A stretch of 64,000 nt of DNA from Combretum micranthum (GCA_024138025.1 JAMXBD010000404.1:558001-622000); one strand, 5' to 3'. Positions 34,156 to 47,500 are shown, counted from the stretch's first letter. Made by a program: numbers and translations. The notes: generated by a model not told the origin, from the letters alone.

Positions 34156-37100
34156 AACTCGGAATCTCGCAAATTATATATCGATTTCTATTTACTTCGA
34201 AAGATCTATCTATTTATAATATTATAGTTAAGTTTTGAAAACTTTGAAGCTTCAAAAAGGTCCGATCAGATTAGGATAGTAACAATTTCAATTTCCAAAA
34301 AAATAGTTTTGTAAATGTTTGTAATGTTCCTACTATATAGATTAGCTATACATGCAATATGAATGTTTTCCTAACATCAATGACATGAGATAAGCTTAAT
34401 GTATGCATGATCTTGATGATTTTTGCTAAAAGGAAATTTTATAACTCTTTATATTGCAAGACTTCAAAGGTAACTACTTTTAAGAATACTAGTTTCCTAA
34501 TTTTGATCATTTCCATTTGTTTTGGATTTATTACTTAAGAAAATATAATTATTTTTGTTAAAATTGAGTCTTCATTATATCTATTGCTTATGAATTTCAT
34601 TTCTACATAAAAATTTCCATTTTGCACTTTGTAAACATGTTTTCAAGTAGTGTTAAATCCAAAATCCGAATTTTGTAAAATTAGTTTTTGAGTGATTCCT
34701 TTAAGTAAAAGTCATTTGATACTTAGAAAATTAAGGCTCAATCATACATAACCACTAAGGACTTCGCTTTTTCATAGAAATTTGCATTTTACACTTTGCA
34801 ATATGTTTTCAAATAGGATTTAGTCAAAAATCCGAATTTTTAGAAATCCACTTTTTGAATGATTCCTTTGGGAAAAACTTGCTTAATGCATTAAAATTTA
34901 AGACTTTATGGTACCTATTACTTAAGGACTCCATTTAATACATAAAACTTTTATTTTGAACTTGGATAATGGGTGTTTACATAGGCATCATGCAATGTTG
35001 TGAATTTTATAAGTTGAACACTAACTCAAAATTTTCCATCTTGATTCTACATTTTGTTTTACACATTAATCTCATCAAAACTCATTTCAACTTGTAAAAA
35101 TCACTACTTAATGATACCTATTACCTATACCCTTCATTTTTCACATAAATAATGAGTTTTGGAGTTGATAAATGGGTTTTCAAAATTGGTCATGGTTGAG
35201 ATCCGAATTTACACAATTTATTCTTGGACATTCCCTTTGATAAAATCTATCTAAACTTATGAAAATCCATTCCTTATATATCATATCTTAAGAGCCTTCC
35301 ATATCTTGAATAAAAACTTTATTTTTGAGTTGGAAAACATGTTTTTAGAATATGCCTTGGCCAAAATCCAAAAATGAGATTTTTATTTTGAAAATCACTT
35401 TTGATTCTTGTAAAAAGAAGTCTTGATGATATACATACATTAAGACTTCATTATCTTAAGTAAAAACTTCATTTTGACACTTGGAAAGTGGTTTTTAAAT
35501 AGGAGTCTTGCCAAAATACGAATTTCACAATTTTTGTTTAAGTTCAAAATTAAGATCTACACTTAATATGAACATAAATCTAAAAGAAACCCATGGTAGT
35601 AAACTATAAACTCATAGATCTAAACTTTACTTATCAAAATCACTTATTTATGTTATCTATACTCTAAGCACTTCATTTTCAATGAAAAATACACATTTTG
35701 AAGTTGAAAAACAACTTTTCTAAATATGGTTCCATTTTCATCCGAATTTTCAAAAATGATTTTTGTTGAAAATAAAATAGATCTTGAGTTTTCTAAAATA
35801 TTCCTACTATCATCATGCTACTACAAGTTGTTTATGAACATAAAACAAAAGTCTAATACATTTATGAACTCCAAAACACTAGATCTAGTTTTCTGTACTA
35901 GTTTTAAATGCATGAACACATGTGAATGAGGAATATATGCATAAATCATAAGCAATAACAAAAATAATAACTCAAATAATAAGATCTAAGGCATAAACAA
36001 AAATCAAAGCTACAAAAAGTTAGATCTACAAGATATAACTACTTTAAACAAGAAAATAATAATAATACAAGTGAATAATCATGGAGAAGAGGAGTGTTTC
36101 ATTTTGGCATCATCATCCTTAGCTTTTAAGCTCATGGAATGTCATTTGATGCATGAAACTCTCATTATACTTTACCTATATCACCTATGGAAGCTTTGGA
36201 CAAGAGTTTTATTCAAAAATCTTGAAGAAATAGTAGGAGCTCAAAGAAGAAGAAGGGGGCAGCTTGTGTTCTTGAAGAAACAAGAACAAAATGAAGAAGA
36301 AAAGAGAGGAAAAAGAGAGAGAAAAATTAAGGAATGAAAAAGGGAAAGAGGAGTGTGTATTAATGAATGAAAGAAGAAAAAAGTAAAACAAGGCAGAAAT
36401 TTGGTGTTTGGGGGGGGGGGTGGTGGGGGTGTGGGGGTGGAGTTCACGTGAATGAGGGGAGAGAGAGAGAGAGAGGAATTTGTTGAAATTTGACTTGAAA
36501 TTAAATTATGTAATTAATGTGTATGTGTTGCTTCTTTAAGAAGGAGTGGAGTATAATTATTTTAGTCAAAATGGAGTAAATTAAAGGACAATGGTAGCCA
36601 AAAGAAGTTAAAAAATCTGCCAAGAATTGATAATGAAGTGTAGAAAGATTGAAGTGAAAAAGAAGTGATGTGTGAAAGGTGTACTTGAAAATATGGGTTG
36701 TAAGAGTACTTTCTTAATAAAATAAAATAAAAATAGAAAATTTATTCCAAATATTTGTAGCAGATTTTGCATAATTAAAATAACATAATTAATTAATTTA
36801 TTTTAATGAATTATCAAATAAGTTATAGGTATGATCAAAATACACGAATATGGGCTATAAATGATATATTTATAACCCAAAAAATTCTAAAAATTTATTT
36901 TATGAAAATAAAAATATTTTTAAAATATTTTTCAATTATTAAATTAATTTATTTTATTTTTAGTATCGGGTCTTAAATAGAATCTGATCTCGTAAAAACC
37001 CGAAACGAACTAAATTTAGAAAAAAAAATTTCTATATTATATAAAGTATTTATCTAAAAATATAAGGCTTTATAAGAATAATAAAATTGTGAAATGAAAT

Positions 37101-38660
37101 AAAAGTGAATAGTGCAAAAGACTAATTAATTACCGCTAGTAATGAAAATACGATAAAATGGTTATAACTGGAACTTTTATAACCCGAAAAATAATATAAC
37201 TGATATATTTGAAAATTTTATGAAATTACGAGTCTAACGGTACTAATAGTATATTTTTGATATCTTGAGCCCTGTGACACGCTTTTCGAAGTCTGTATCC
37301 GAACGGGTTCGAAATAGGTAAAAAATTTACCAATATGATATTTTTAAACAAATTTATATTACTACGAGCTATTCTACTTATTTAAACTACACCTCGGCCT
37401 CTAGAGTTAAGGGCGCTAGATTGCCGGACTTAAACTATTGTATTCTACTTAGGTTTTCCGGGTGATTTTCAGGTTTAGATCTTTGCCAATTTGGAAACTG
37501 ATATTTTATGTTTATACAACATATTTGATTTGAGAAATTTATTTTAAATTTGATTTTTTATAAGTATTTAATATCTCTTAACGTTTTCGGAATTATTGAA
37601 TTGAGTTTTATTTCCAAAGGTTAATCATTATTTAATTTTTAATAATTTGTTTTTGGGCTTTATATTACCCGATTTTATAAGTCGGAGTTAAGTATGGAAA
37701 TTTTTGTACGTCGTGGTTTTGAATTTGAAGACTATTGAGCTCTTATTTTATTTTTAAGGATTTTTATTTTCTCAAGATTAAGTAATTTCTGGATTCGTTC
37801 GTGATTTAGGACTTGTCGAAATTCGGTTTTAACTTGGAGTGATTTTTAGGATTTATTTTCGAAGTTCATCTTAGAATTATTTACTGAAATTTTCCGGGGC
37901 TTATACTAGATATGAGTATAAGCTACTAGGAGTTTTTGAGAGAACCTTTATGTATTTATGTTTTGAACATAGGCTTCTAGGAAAAATCTCTATAGTAGGC
38001 TTATGTTATAGTTGTTATTATTTTGGAAGACTTCTAAAGCGGGGGAATGCCCTTAAGATGATGTAAGGATATTATTATAAAAATCTTATGTTTATTTATA
38101 TAAGTTCTTGCTTGCTTTTATTATCTACTTAAATGTAATACCCCTATGAGTCTCCTACTATCTTAGAAGCACGCCTTGCATGTGATATCAAAGCTCTTGC
38201 ATGACTAAGGTCGTCATTCATTAGCTTTAATATTATATGCGGTGGACTGCCACGTTTAGGGTACCCTCCAGGGCATGACAAAAAACATACATGAATTTAA
38301 CATAAGTCTACTATAGAGATTTCTCTTAGAAGCCTACATCCAAAAATAAATATATAACCTTCTTCCAAAAACTCCTAGTAGCTTTGGCTCATACCTAACA
38401 AAAGGGGCTCCTTGGTGCCCACCATAAGTAATCAAACTATAACAAAAAGCTATAGGGGTATAAGAAAAACTAGCTTAGTGAGATAACTCCCTTCTTCAAA
38501 GCATTTCCATAAAACATATAAGTATTTTAGACAATCATATGGGAATGCATCAATCACATGAACAAACAAAATACACACGATTAACCAGAAACCACTTGTA
38601 GCATGGATTTTACACCCTCCATGTCGGGGGTTGGGTGGTTGCAGGCCCATACAACCATCA

Positions 38661-38773
38661 ATGATTGTAGATTTACCGGCTCTTACTTGCCCATGTAGAC
38701 TTTCCAGCTCCTATTAGCCCATGTAGACTTTCCGGCTCCTATTAGCCCATGTAGACTTTCCGGCTCCTATTAG
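38661..38773 (-). repeat. 28-bp tandem repeat in intron 2 of host E
   Basis: Three near-identical 28-bp units (38690-38717, 38718-38745, 38746-38773), each with CCCATGTAGACTTTCC and GCTCCTATTAG, after one diverged unit. Plus-oriented S-b copies carry the same motif (GTAGGAGCC) at 32495-32580 and 49680-49775. Confidence 0.7.
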
Positions 38774-39120
38774 CCACCACTACAACTCCTTATTTCCTCA
38801 TATGAAGAATGGTAGTGAAAAATAAATATGACTCATAATATAGTATATGTCATGGCCCAAAGGGTACCCTAAACGTGGCAGTCCACCATACACAATATTA
38901 AAGCCTAAGAATGACTGCCTCAGTCACGCGAAGGCTTCCATACTATGTACAAGGCGTCTAACACATGGAGGAGACACATTGGAGTGATACATTTGATATT
39001 GATATAACTTAAGTAACAATGTAATAGAAATACAATTCACTATACTTCAACTACAATTCATCAAAAGATTTCACTACATAAAACTATTACAAAAAAAGTC
39101 ACAAAACTTAGCTAATATAT

Positions 39121-39205
39121 TCAAGTATTGTTACTTCTTGTCAGAATCCCGAAGTCATATTCAGCTCCAATCATCTCGGTCCCCACATAGCATTCCTGAG
39201 ATAAC
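39121..39205 (-). other. Exon 3 of split micro-ORF, intact L copy
   Basis: Acceptor GAACAG| joins to ATGGCCGA of 39881-39950. The frame is again 30 codons: start MAELSQECYVGTEMIGAE, TGA at 39121-39123. The C-terminal third is more diverged (GILTRSNNT), yet length and stop are kept. Confidence 0.5.
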
Positions 39206-39880
39206 CTGTTCATTCAAACATCTATTGGGGTATAAGCTACACTAGCTTAGTGAGAATTCCCTTAATTTCGTACCATAACAAGCAAGTTATAAATCATCCA
39301 TATGCTATGCATGAACAAACACATGAGCAGACAATTATGTATGGGTATCTGGAACCCATACACAGAATGGATTTACGCCCTTCGTATCTTAGGTTAGGGA
39401 TGGTATTGGAAGTCTACACGACCGCTGCTAGTCCCCAAGCTCCTCGGCTCATAGCACTCGACTTGGCTAGGCTCACACATGGAATTCATCCCCGGTGCGC
39501 CTTAGTTCCCTATGAATGAGCTCTGATACCGAGTCTCATTATCCAAACGAGTCCTCGGATCATAAGGATCGACCTGCGTAAGAGTAATACGCTACCAAAT
39601 GCAACATGTCCGATGTGTGATGCATGACGAATTTAATTTTCACTTAGGTCAAATCATTCATACATTCTTTAGAGTGACCAACCAATATCATACACATAAA
39701 CAGAAATAATATGAACAGTGCAGTTATCCAATCGAATCATGGTTTCGATATGCTTTAGTATTCTTTGGCATACATACATCAAAATCTCATCGATTATCCC
39801 ATCCCCATTCATATCGGCATAATTCTAATGCAACCAGCTACAAGCACAAAACAAGGTAACAAAATAAGAAGAACACTTAC

Positions 39881-39950
39881 TCGGCCATTGGATCGCCGAC
39901 CTCTTAGTAAAAGTAATCCGGTAGTAAGGAATCATCGACTTTAGGGTCAC
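39881..39950 (-). other. Acidic mini-exon with split ATG (copy 10)
   Basis: TTTTTAG| then DPKVDDSLLPDYFY-stop; ATGGCCGA (ATG 39888-39886) and donor GTAAGTG. Confidence 0.55.
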
Positions 39951-40059
39951 CTAAAAAGGAAGAAATACCCTAATAAGTATTTCATCACTTAACTAATCCA
40001 AACTATCTTATACAAACTATCAAATTCGTAATTCTTATCCTAAACGGGAATTCCAACTT

Positions 40060-40083
40060 AAACGGCCATAACTTGGTCGTTTT
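40060..40083 (-). ncRNA. Conserved intron-1 hairpin (copy 10)
   Basis: Sense AAAACGACC and GGCCGTTTa; C-G replaces the usual T-A at the fifth pair, changed on both arms. Confidence 0.5.
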
Positions 40084-41364
40084 AACTAGGAATTTAGCAA
40101 ATTATATATCGATTTCTATCTACTTCGAAATATCTATCTAATTCTAATATTATTTTCAAGTTTTGGAAAATTTGAAGCTTCGAAAAGATAGGATCAAATC
40201 AGAACAGTAGCGAAAACCGAATTAGAAAATTGATTTTGTGAAAGTTCATGAAGTTTCTACTATCCAAAGCAAGTATACATGCAATATGAATAAGTTACTA
40301 TCATAAATGATATGTCATGAGATATATATATAACATGTTCTTGATGATATTGAATAAAAAAAAATTTTAGAAAACTTTTTCTTTGTAAGACTTTATGAAA
40401 AATCAACTTAAAAAGGCTAGTCTTGTATTCTTGACAATCCCCACTTGATTTTAGAAAAATTTCTTGATAAAATTTATTTATTCTTGTTAAAATTAAGCCT
40501 TCATTATGTATATTCCTTATGGCCTTTTTTTTTCAATAAAAAGACTCATTTTACACTTTGTAAACATGATTTTAAATATGGTTCATCCCAAAATCCGAAT
40601 TTTGTAAAAATTGTTTTTGTAGTGATTCCTTTAAGTAAACTCATTTGATACTTAGAAAATTAAGACTCGACCATATCTAGCCACTAAGGACCTCATTTCT
40701 TTAATAAAACTTTCATATTGTGTTTGAAAAATATTGGTTTTCATACCATTACTCTATTATTATGAATTTCTTAAAAAGACAAACAACTCAAATTTTCCTA
40801 CTTTATCTTAACTTATAAAAATCATTGCTTGATGATATCTATGACCTATTGAAAAACCCTAAAAATATAGATGTAATTAAAAAGGAAAGAAAGGAATTAG
40901 CTTGAAAATATGGAAAAAAAAATTTAAAACTTTTTAGCAAAATGTAGAAACCAGTGGGTCAAGTTTAAACCTCTGAGTAGTTGAACTTTTAGTTGAGTAA
41001 TTAATTTAATTAATTTAATTGAGTTAATAATTGGATCATTATGTGTTAGAGATCATTCAATTCCATTCTAAACTCCTTGATTATTCAATTTCATATATTT
41101 TTCATCAAAACAATTCTAGTTAGTTGATTAAAATCCTAACTAGACTCTTAAATTCAATAATTCCTTCTAAAGTCCTAAATCAAGGTTAATTAGTGTAAAA
41201 TCACTAATTAACATTCCTAAATCCCAAAAGATGATTTAAAATACCTAAATTATATTCTAAATGTTTTCTCAAACCCTCACATGCTTAAGAACCCACCTAC
41301 TCACTCACATGCTTCAAGATTAAATCCTAGCCTTTCATCTAATCACTAACCTAATGTCACTATC

Positions 41365-41372
41365 TATAAAAG
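41365..41372 (+). promoter_or_regulatory. gLTR-2 TATA box
   Basis: CTATCTATAAAAGC about 515 bp from the 5' terminus, followed by a C/A-rich leader (41385-41460) and candidate donor near 41902. No CpG palindrome lies upstream in this copy. Confidence 0.5.
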
Positions 41373-42999
41373 CTTCTTTATTTGGCAAAACCCTAACCCT
41401 ACCACACACAAATCCACACGCCACACTCCTATGGTCAGTTGCCTCCACAAACCAAAAATGTCATTTTTATTTCATCTTACACACTTGAGAGAAACCTAGG
41501 ACAAATCTCTAGTCATATACCTTTGATCTTTACCAAAAATGGTTCTTTTATTCATCTAAACACATCCAAACTTCCAGCAACCTTACATAGCTGATCAAAG
41601 AGTGAAATCAACATAAAATAACCCCCATTTAGCAAGAAAAGCCCACGGCACAAAGAGGGAAATCCAAGCTCCAAGTATCTTCATCAAAGTTAAGTTCCAT
41701 TTTAACTTTTCCTCAAAATCAACTCTATTTAAAACCCTTTGTTGATCTCTAATGATATATTGATTCTTGTAGGTTTAAAATCATAAAAATCAGATTTTGG
41801 GGTCAAGCTTTAAGTGGAAGTTTTGTTGAGGGTTTGGAGCTTCATCAAATTTAATTTGAAGTAGTGGTGTATTGAAGTTTAACTTAATTTTAAGAGTATT
41901 AGGTAAGTAAACTTTGATTCTTTGATTGATTATGTTTTTATTTGATTTAAGACTTGAAAAACACTTAATGAACCTCTTGAACACTTGCTGCAGTGTAAGT
42001 ATGTATATGATGATATATTTTGATGATTTTTGGATAATCATGTTAGATTTAGGTGTTAATGATGTTATAGTGAAGTATATTGCATATAATCATCTTATAT
42101 ATGTTGAATCCTTAATATATATTGATTATCACTTGATGAGCATGTATTTATAATGAAGAACCTGCTGTACATATTTAGAAATTCATGTTATGGATGTTCC
42201 ATGTTGATATCTTTCATTGATTCATGTTAAAAATGAAGTTATATGATGATTTGAGCCTAAACTTGATGATTTTAACTTGTGTTATGATAGATTATGATTA
42301 ATCATGATTATTGACATGTTTAGTATCATGTTTAGGTGTGATATTATGTTAATGGTATTCTGATCACGTTGTGGGCCAAGTTATGTGTTTTAAACTTGTA
42401 TTTGGGCTATGTTCTGAAATTCCTGTTTTCCCCTGTTTAAAATCCGATTTTAAAAATAGTTTTAGCATAGTAAATGAGCTTTAAAAACCGTGAAATTTTA
42501 CAGGATTTTATTTCATTAAAATTAGTATAATTTAGGCTCAAGAATCACTTAAAAAGGTTAAGAATTGATGGAGTTATTAGTTGTGCAATAAAACATACCA
42601 CCCAGTGGATTCTGTTTTGTTCCTGTTAGTTAGCCCAACTTCAAATTATCATAACTCATCCCATACAGATTATTATCACTGAATTAGGTACCAATAGAAA
42701 TCTCCTGAGTCTAGTTTCTAACCCAACTGGAACCACTCAAAAATTCGTTCGGATGGCCCAGATATGCCCATTTTAGTAAAGTATGCGCAATCTGACTTTC
42801 AGGGAAAAATTGGACAGATTTGGTCCTTTGTGAAAAACGAATTCTTAAAAATAGTTATTGGGCTCTAAAAATCAATAAAAATTCATGGAAGTATTTTTAT
42901 TGATTATCTTTCAAAAGAAATTTATTTTACAAAATCCGATATGATTTGAAGGCCCAAATAGCTAAAATGTGAGGATATACCATACTTTATTATGGGCTG

Positions 43000-43680
43000 G
43001 AACTATAGAGTAGTTTTTGGGCTACAACCAAACCTAAATATTTTGTATCAATCTGAACCTATTCTAATATGGGCCTATCCATATCATATCAAGGTCCATA
43101 TCCCTTAAAAATAAATCTAAAAATCAAACCCATAACTTTAGCTTAAACCCCATGGGCTTAAAATATAAAAATGAGGTCCATTACCCACTTTTACTCCAAG
43201 TGGACCTTACACCCAATACTTTAAGCACATCATCTAAGATCCAAGAGTATTGACTCTTAATGGGTCCATATACATTTCATGGGCCCTATAGCTTGAATTA
43301 TAACTTAGTTACTTATTGGGCCTAATAGGTTCACTCAAGGCCCAATATTCCTAAATAAGACATAATTCTAATCTTTTGGGCTTATCACATATATTTAGGT
43401 CCAATAACTTAATTAAACTCCTAATTGGACCTAAGCCAATCATGAAGCCCAATTTAATTCTAAGCTTTATATATATAGATTTCCTTAATGGGCCCAAGCC
43501 TACTTCAAGGCCCATTAACCTAATAAAGTGAAAATGATTAATAGTTATTTAATGGGCTTAACTAGTAAACCCTCAAGGCCCATTACTTCTAAATAAGATA
43601 TTCAATTACATATGTCTTAATGGGCTTACTCTATATCTACTCCAAGCCCATTTCACCCCTAAAATTTTGTAAAGTCTTAT
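43000..43680. repeat. Array of TGGGC...GCCCA inverted pairs
   Basis: Eight or more TGGGCY motifs recur, many as inverted pairs 10-20 nt apart. Examples: TTAATGGGC with GCCCATTAA (43483-43521), AATGGGCTT with AAGCCCATT (43619-43652), ATTGGGCC with GGCCCAAT (43316-43345). Each could fold as a hairpin. TGGGCY also matches the plant site II/TCP-type promoter motif. Confidence 0.6.
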
Positions 43681-44170
43681 AAGGTTAAGGCGTTGTTCTA
43701 AAAGCTTAATACTTGATATAATTCTTTGTAAATGCTTAATCCTGATTTTGTTAAATCTTTTGTTAACAGATTCTTCTTTCTGTTATCCTTCGGACTTCTT
43801 CGAGTTTCCTTCTGTTATACAAGGTACGCAGTAACATGCGTGTTGCTTGTTAGGACAGGCATTAAAATGGTTAAAAACTTAAAGACGGCTTAATGATTAA
43901 TTGCTTGTGTTTGGTCGGGCTCGGGCCGGAGAGTTCCGACGACCCCATTAGAGTCCAACTCTAATGTGGTAGAGTGTAGGCACTTAGGCCACCCTTGGTG
44001 GTACGGTGGCTAGCTGACGGGCCGGTACAGTAGCGGGGTAACGATTAACCCCATTGAAGAGAAGTTGCACAGCTGGAAGACTACGGTAATGGGCCCGTAC
44101 CTTCACTGTGTAGATGGATTGGTTCGGTTAATGTCAGATAACGGCTGGAAAACCCGGACGATGCTAGTTT

Positions 44171-44246
44171 CTTCCAGGGTCTTCGGACCATATCTTCCAG
44201 GGTCTTCGGACCATATCTTCCAGGTCTAAGGACCAAGCTTCCAGGA
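44171..44246 (+). repeat. 23-bp tandem repeat, about 3.3 units
   Basis: CTTCCAGGGTCTTCGGACCA-type units at 44171-44193, 44194-44216 and a shorter variant to 44238, then a partial CTTCCAGG. GC-rich against its surroundings. Confidence 0.75.
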
Positions 44247-44466
44247 TGTGACACCGGCTTGTCATATCACATCCCCCTTGTCGTGTGCGTGCACGAAAGG
44301 ATTTCCCTGCCCCGTGTTTGATTCGGAGTGTGAGTGCTCCTGTGCTGGCTTAATTAAATACCTCAATTTATTGGTTGTGCTTGGTAGAATAAGTATGCTT
44401 GCATTCACGTCGCATGTGCTTGCGTTACTGTGTATTGGGCTTCGCCGCTCATTCTAATCATTTCAG

Positions 44467-44573
44467 GTACTGATTGTGTTTCTGGTGATGATGGCTATGA
44501 TTCTGATGACCGCTATGACTTCTTGGGGTATGGTACCGACTTCGAGGAGTGTGCTGACGAGTTCTACGATTAG
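44467..44573 (+). other. gLTR-2 acidic exon
   Basis: After GCTCATTCTAATCATTTCAG| an open frame of 35 codons starts TDCVSGDDGYDSDDRYD and ends DEFYD before TAG (44571-44573). Roughly one third is Asp/Glu. Context (acceptor, acidic frame, aromatic-D-stop ending) matches the gLTR mini-exon although the DNA does not align. Confidence 0.5.
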
Positions 44574-47500
44574 ATGCGGGCATTTTATGCTTACTTATGT
44601 TCTTTTGGAGAGCCTAGTGAGGACTCTACTGTTTTTGAGATACTTATACAGTTTTTGAGATACTGTTTACTTTTGGGCGCCTGTGTGCAAGATTATGTTT
44701 TTTTTTATCACTTCTTATTTCGATACTATGGTTTTATGAGTTATTTACTCTTGTGAGTAATCTTTTTGAAATTGGTATCAAATGTTTTATTTCCGCTGCA
44801 GTTAAATATTTGTGAAAACTAATTAAAGAGTTTTCGAAAACTAAAATATGTTAGGAACTCACCGTAGTTTGTAGGAGCCTTTCGTGAATTACACTTAGTG
44901 ATTCGTGGGCAGGCTGTTGCACCCTATCTCGGGGCGTGACATACCTATACTCTTCATTTTTCACATAAAACACAAGTTTTGGAGTTAATAAAAGGGTTTT
45001 TAAGGGATGGTCTTGAAACCATCCGAATTTCACAAAGTTAGGATAAAACTCAAATTTTATATTTTGTAATCTCTTCCTATTTTGAGAATCTCTATTAGTA
45101 GATCTACCATTTACTTATCAAAAACATCTCCTATTGATACATATTCTATAAGCCTTTCATTTTTTAAACAAATCCTTCATTTTGGTGTTGAAAAATGGGT
45201 TTTCAAAATTAGTCTTGGTTGAGATCCGAAGTTATAAAATTTATTTTTGGACATATCTTTTGATAAAATCTATCTAAACTTATGAAAAATCATCCCTTAC
45301 ATATCCTATCTTAAGACCCTTCCATATCTTGAATAAAAACTTCATTTTTGAGTTGGAAAACATGTTTTTAAACTAGGCCTTGGCCTAAATCCGAAAATAG
45401 AATTTTGTTTTGAAAAATAATCTTTAAAAATCACTTTTGAACCATATAAAATAAAGTCTTGATGATATATACCCATTAAGCCTTCATTATTTCAAGTAAA
45501 AATTTCATTTTGACATTTGGAAAATGGTTTTTAAATATGGGTCTTGCCTAGATACGAATTTCACCATTTTGTTTGAGTTCAAAACAAAAATCTACACTTT
45601 CTATGAACATAAATATAAAAGAAATTCATGGTAGTGAACTATAAACTCATAGATCTAAACTTTACTCATCAAGATCATTTATTTATGATACCTATTCCTT
45701 AAGCCCTTCATTTTAAATGAAAATACACATTTTGAAGTTGAAAAATAGCTTATCTAAATATGGTTCCCTTTTTATCCGAATTTTTAAAAATGATTTTTGT
45801 TAAAACTAAAATAGATTTAGAGCTTCCTAATACCTTTCTACTACCATCAAGTTATTACAAGTTATTTAAGAACATAAAACAAAAGTCTAATGCATGTATG
45901 AACTTAAAACAGCTAGATCTAGTTTACTATACTAGTCATAAATGCATGAACACTATGATGGTTATGTGAATGATGAATATATGCACAAATCATTAGCAAT
46001 AACAACACAACTTGAAAATAAAACAAACTAATAGTAAAATAACTCAAATAACAAAATCTAAAACATAAATGTAATCAAACCTACAAAAAAAGTTAGATCT
46101 ACAAAATATAACTACTTTTAGCAATAAAATAATAATAATAATATAAGAGAATAATCATGGATAAGAGGACTGTTTCATTTTGGCATCATCATCCTTATCT
46201 TTTAAGCTTATTGAATGTCATTTGATGCATGAAACTCTCACTATACTTTACCTATATCAACTATGGAAGTTTTGGACAAGAGTTTTATCAAAGGATCTTG
46301 AAAAAATATGTGTGGGAGCTCCAATAAGGAATAGGGGCAGCAAGGTTTTCATGTAAGAACAAGAGAAAATGAAGAGAGAAAGAGAGAAAAAGTGTAAGGA
46401 ATGACAAAGGGTTATTGTGTGAATGAGAGAGAAAGATAAAAATGAGTTAAAGACACATTAAATGAAGATAAAAAGAAGAAATGAGCAGCCAATGTTGTCC
46501 TCTAGCTAGCGTGAATTTGATAGAAGAGATAGAGAGGGAATTTAATTGGTTTTTAACTTTAAATTGTAATGTGTAATTAATGGTATGTGTAGCTTCTTAA
46601 AGAAGGGTTGAACAAGATTTATTTTAATCAATTTGGAGTATTTCAAAGGACAAAAGGCAGCCAAAGAAGGTCAAAAATCTGCCATGAAGTGATACATGAA
46701 GTGTAGAAAGATTGAAGTGAAAAAGAAGTGATGTATGAAAGGTGTACTTAAAGGTATGGGTTTGTAAGAGTACTTTCTTAATAAATAAAATAAAAATAAG
46801 AAAAAATAGAAAATGTATTCCAAATTTTTGTAGCAGATTTTTCATAATAAAAATAACACAATTAATTAATTTATTTTAGTGAATTATCAAATAAGTTACC
46901 GATATGATCAAAATACGCGAATATGAGCTACAAATGATATTTTTATAACCAGAAAAATTCTAAAAAAATATTTTATGAAAATGAAAATATTTTTCAAATA
47001 TTTTAAAATTATTAAAATAATTTATTTTATTTTTAGTATCGAGTTTTAAATGGAAACTAATCCCATAAAAACCCAAAACGTACTAAATTTTGGAAAAACG
47101 AAAGTGTAAATCCCCGAAATTTTTGGATTCAAATTATAGTTTAAACCCTAATCGGAAGTCAACCGGATTTCCCAGAGTCAACCAAACCCTAGTTTACCGT
47201 AACCGCTTAAGTCCGGCATTGCCGTTTTCTCAAGCCCTAGAAAACGAAGTTGGAAAAATTAGTTATAATAGTTTGTAATAGCCATAAGTTTTATAAAAAC
47301 ATCAGTTTTTCAAAATTCAAGTGTCCTTTGATCCCGATCGAACCCGACTCTTGAAAAACGTGTCCGGGAGCTCGGAATAGGAAAAATATTCCGAATATAC
47401 CGTTAGACTCGTAAAAATATGAAATTTCCAAAAATATCAATTTCGTAATTTTTCGGTAGCTAAAAATATCAGATATCGCTTTTATACGCGTATTTTCTTA

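Larger units (their letters stand above)
32850..37905 (-). mobile_element. Complete gLTR, subfamily L, nested in 29930-38280
   Basis: TGTCACGCCCCG at 32850 to GGGGCTTATA at 37905, 5056 bp. The host sequence on each side (GGAGCC... and AGCTACTAGGAGTTTTTG) is contiguous in the S-b copy read at 38330-38420. The flanks CCAAG and ACTAG/CTAGA are only partly alike, so the duplication has decayed or the edge is off by a base. Carries exon 3 33184-33268, mini-exon 33953-34022, hairpin 34131-34155, U5 repeats 34560-35760, a G-run (36411-36441) and 1.5 kb of L-type U3. Confidence 0.8.
29930..38280 (+). mobile_element. Complete gLTR, subfamily S-b, TSD AAAAA, with nested L unit
   Basis: TGTAAACCCC at 29930 to GGGCATGACA at 38280, flanked by AAAAA on both sides; net length about 3.3 kb after removing 32850-37905. 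Order: U3; CpG palindrome 30552-30560; TATA 30633-30640; leader; donor TTTAG|GTAAAC at 30748; GAGC...GCTC element near 30937; hairpin block 31007-31118; conserved block 31900-32010; mini-exon 32107-32169; intron-2 GTAGGAGCC repeats 32495-32580; acceptor GTTATAG| at 32815. The nested unit entered just after that acceptor. Confidence 0.85.
40850..44941 (+). mobile_element. gLTR-2 copy, 4.1 kb, nested in the L unit
   Basis: TGAAAAACCCT at 40850 to CGGGGCGTGACA at 44941. The host motif ACCTAT stands on both sides (40844-40849 and 44943-44948) with a one- to two-base offset, so the duplication is imperfect at the edge. Content: TATA TATAAAAG 41365-41372; leader; strong donor TTAG|GTAAGT near 41902; an array of TGGGC/GCCCA hairpins 43000-43680; a GC-richer stretch 43840-44340; a 23-bp tandem repeat 44171-44246; acceptor ATTTCAG| and acidic exon 44467-44573. 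Only the 3' terminus and the acidic exon resemble gLTR; most of the sequence differs. Confidence 0.75.

Noticed and set aside
38661..38773. Possible CRISPR-like repeat array
   Set aside because: Repeats are directly adjacent 28-bp units without unique spacers, in plant DNA; a minisatellite.
41390..41402. Telomere-like CCCTAACCCTA
   Set aside because: Only two adjacent units, common by chance in CCCTA-rich leaders; no array.
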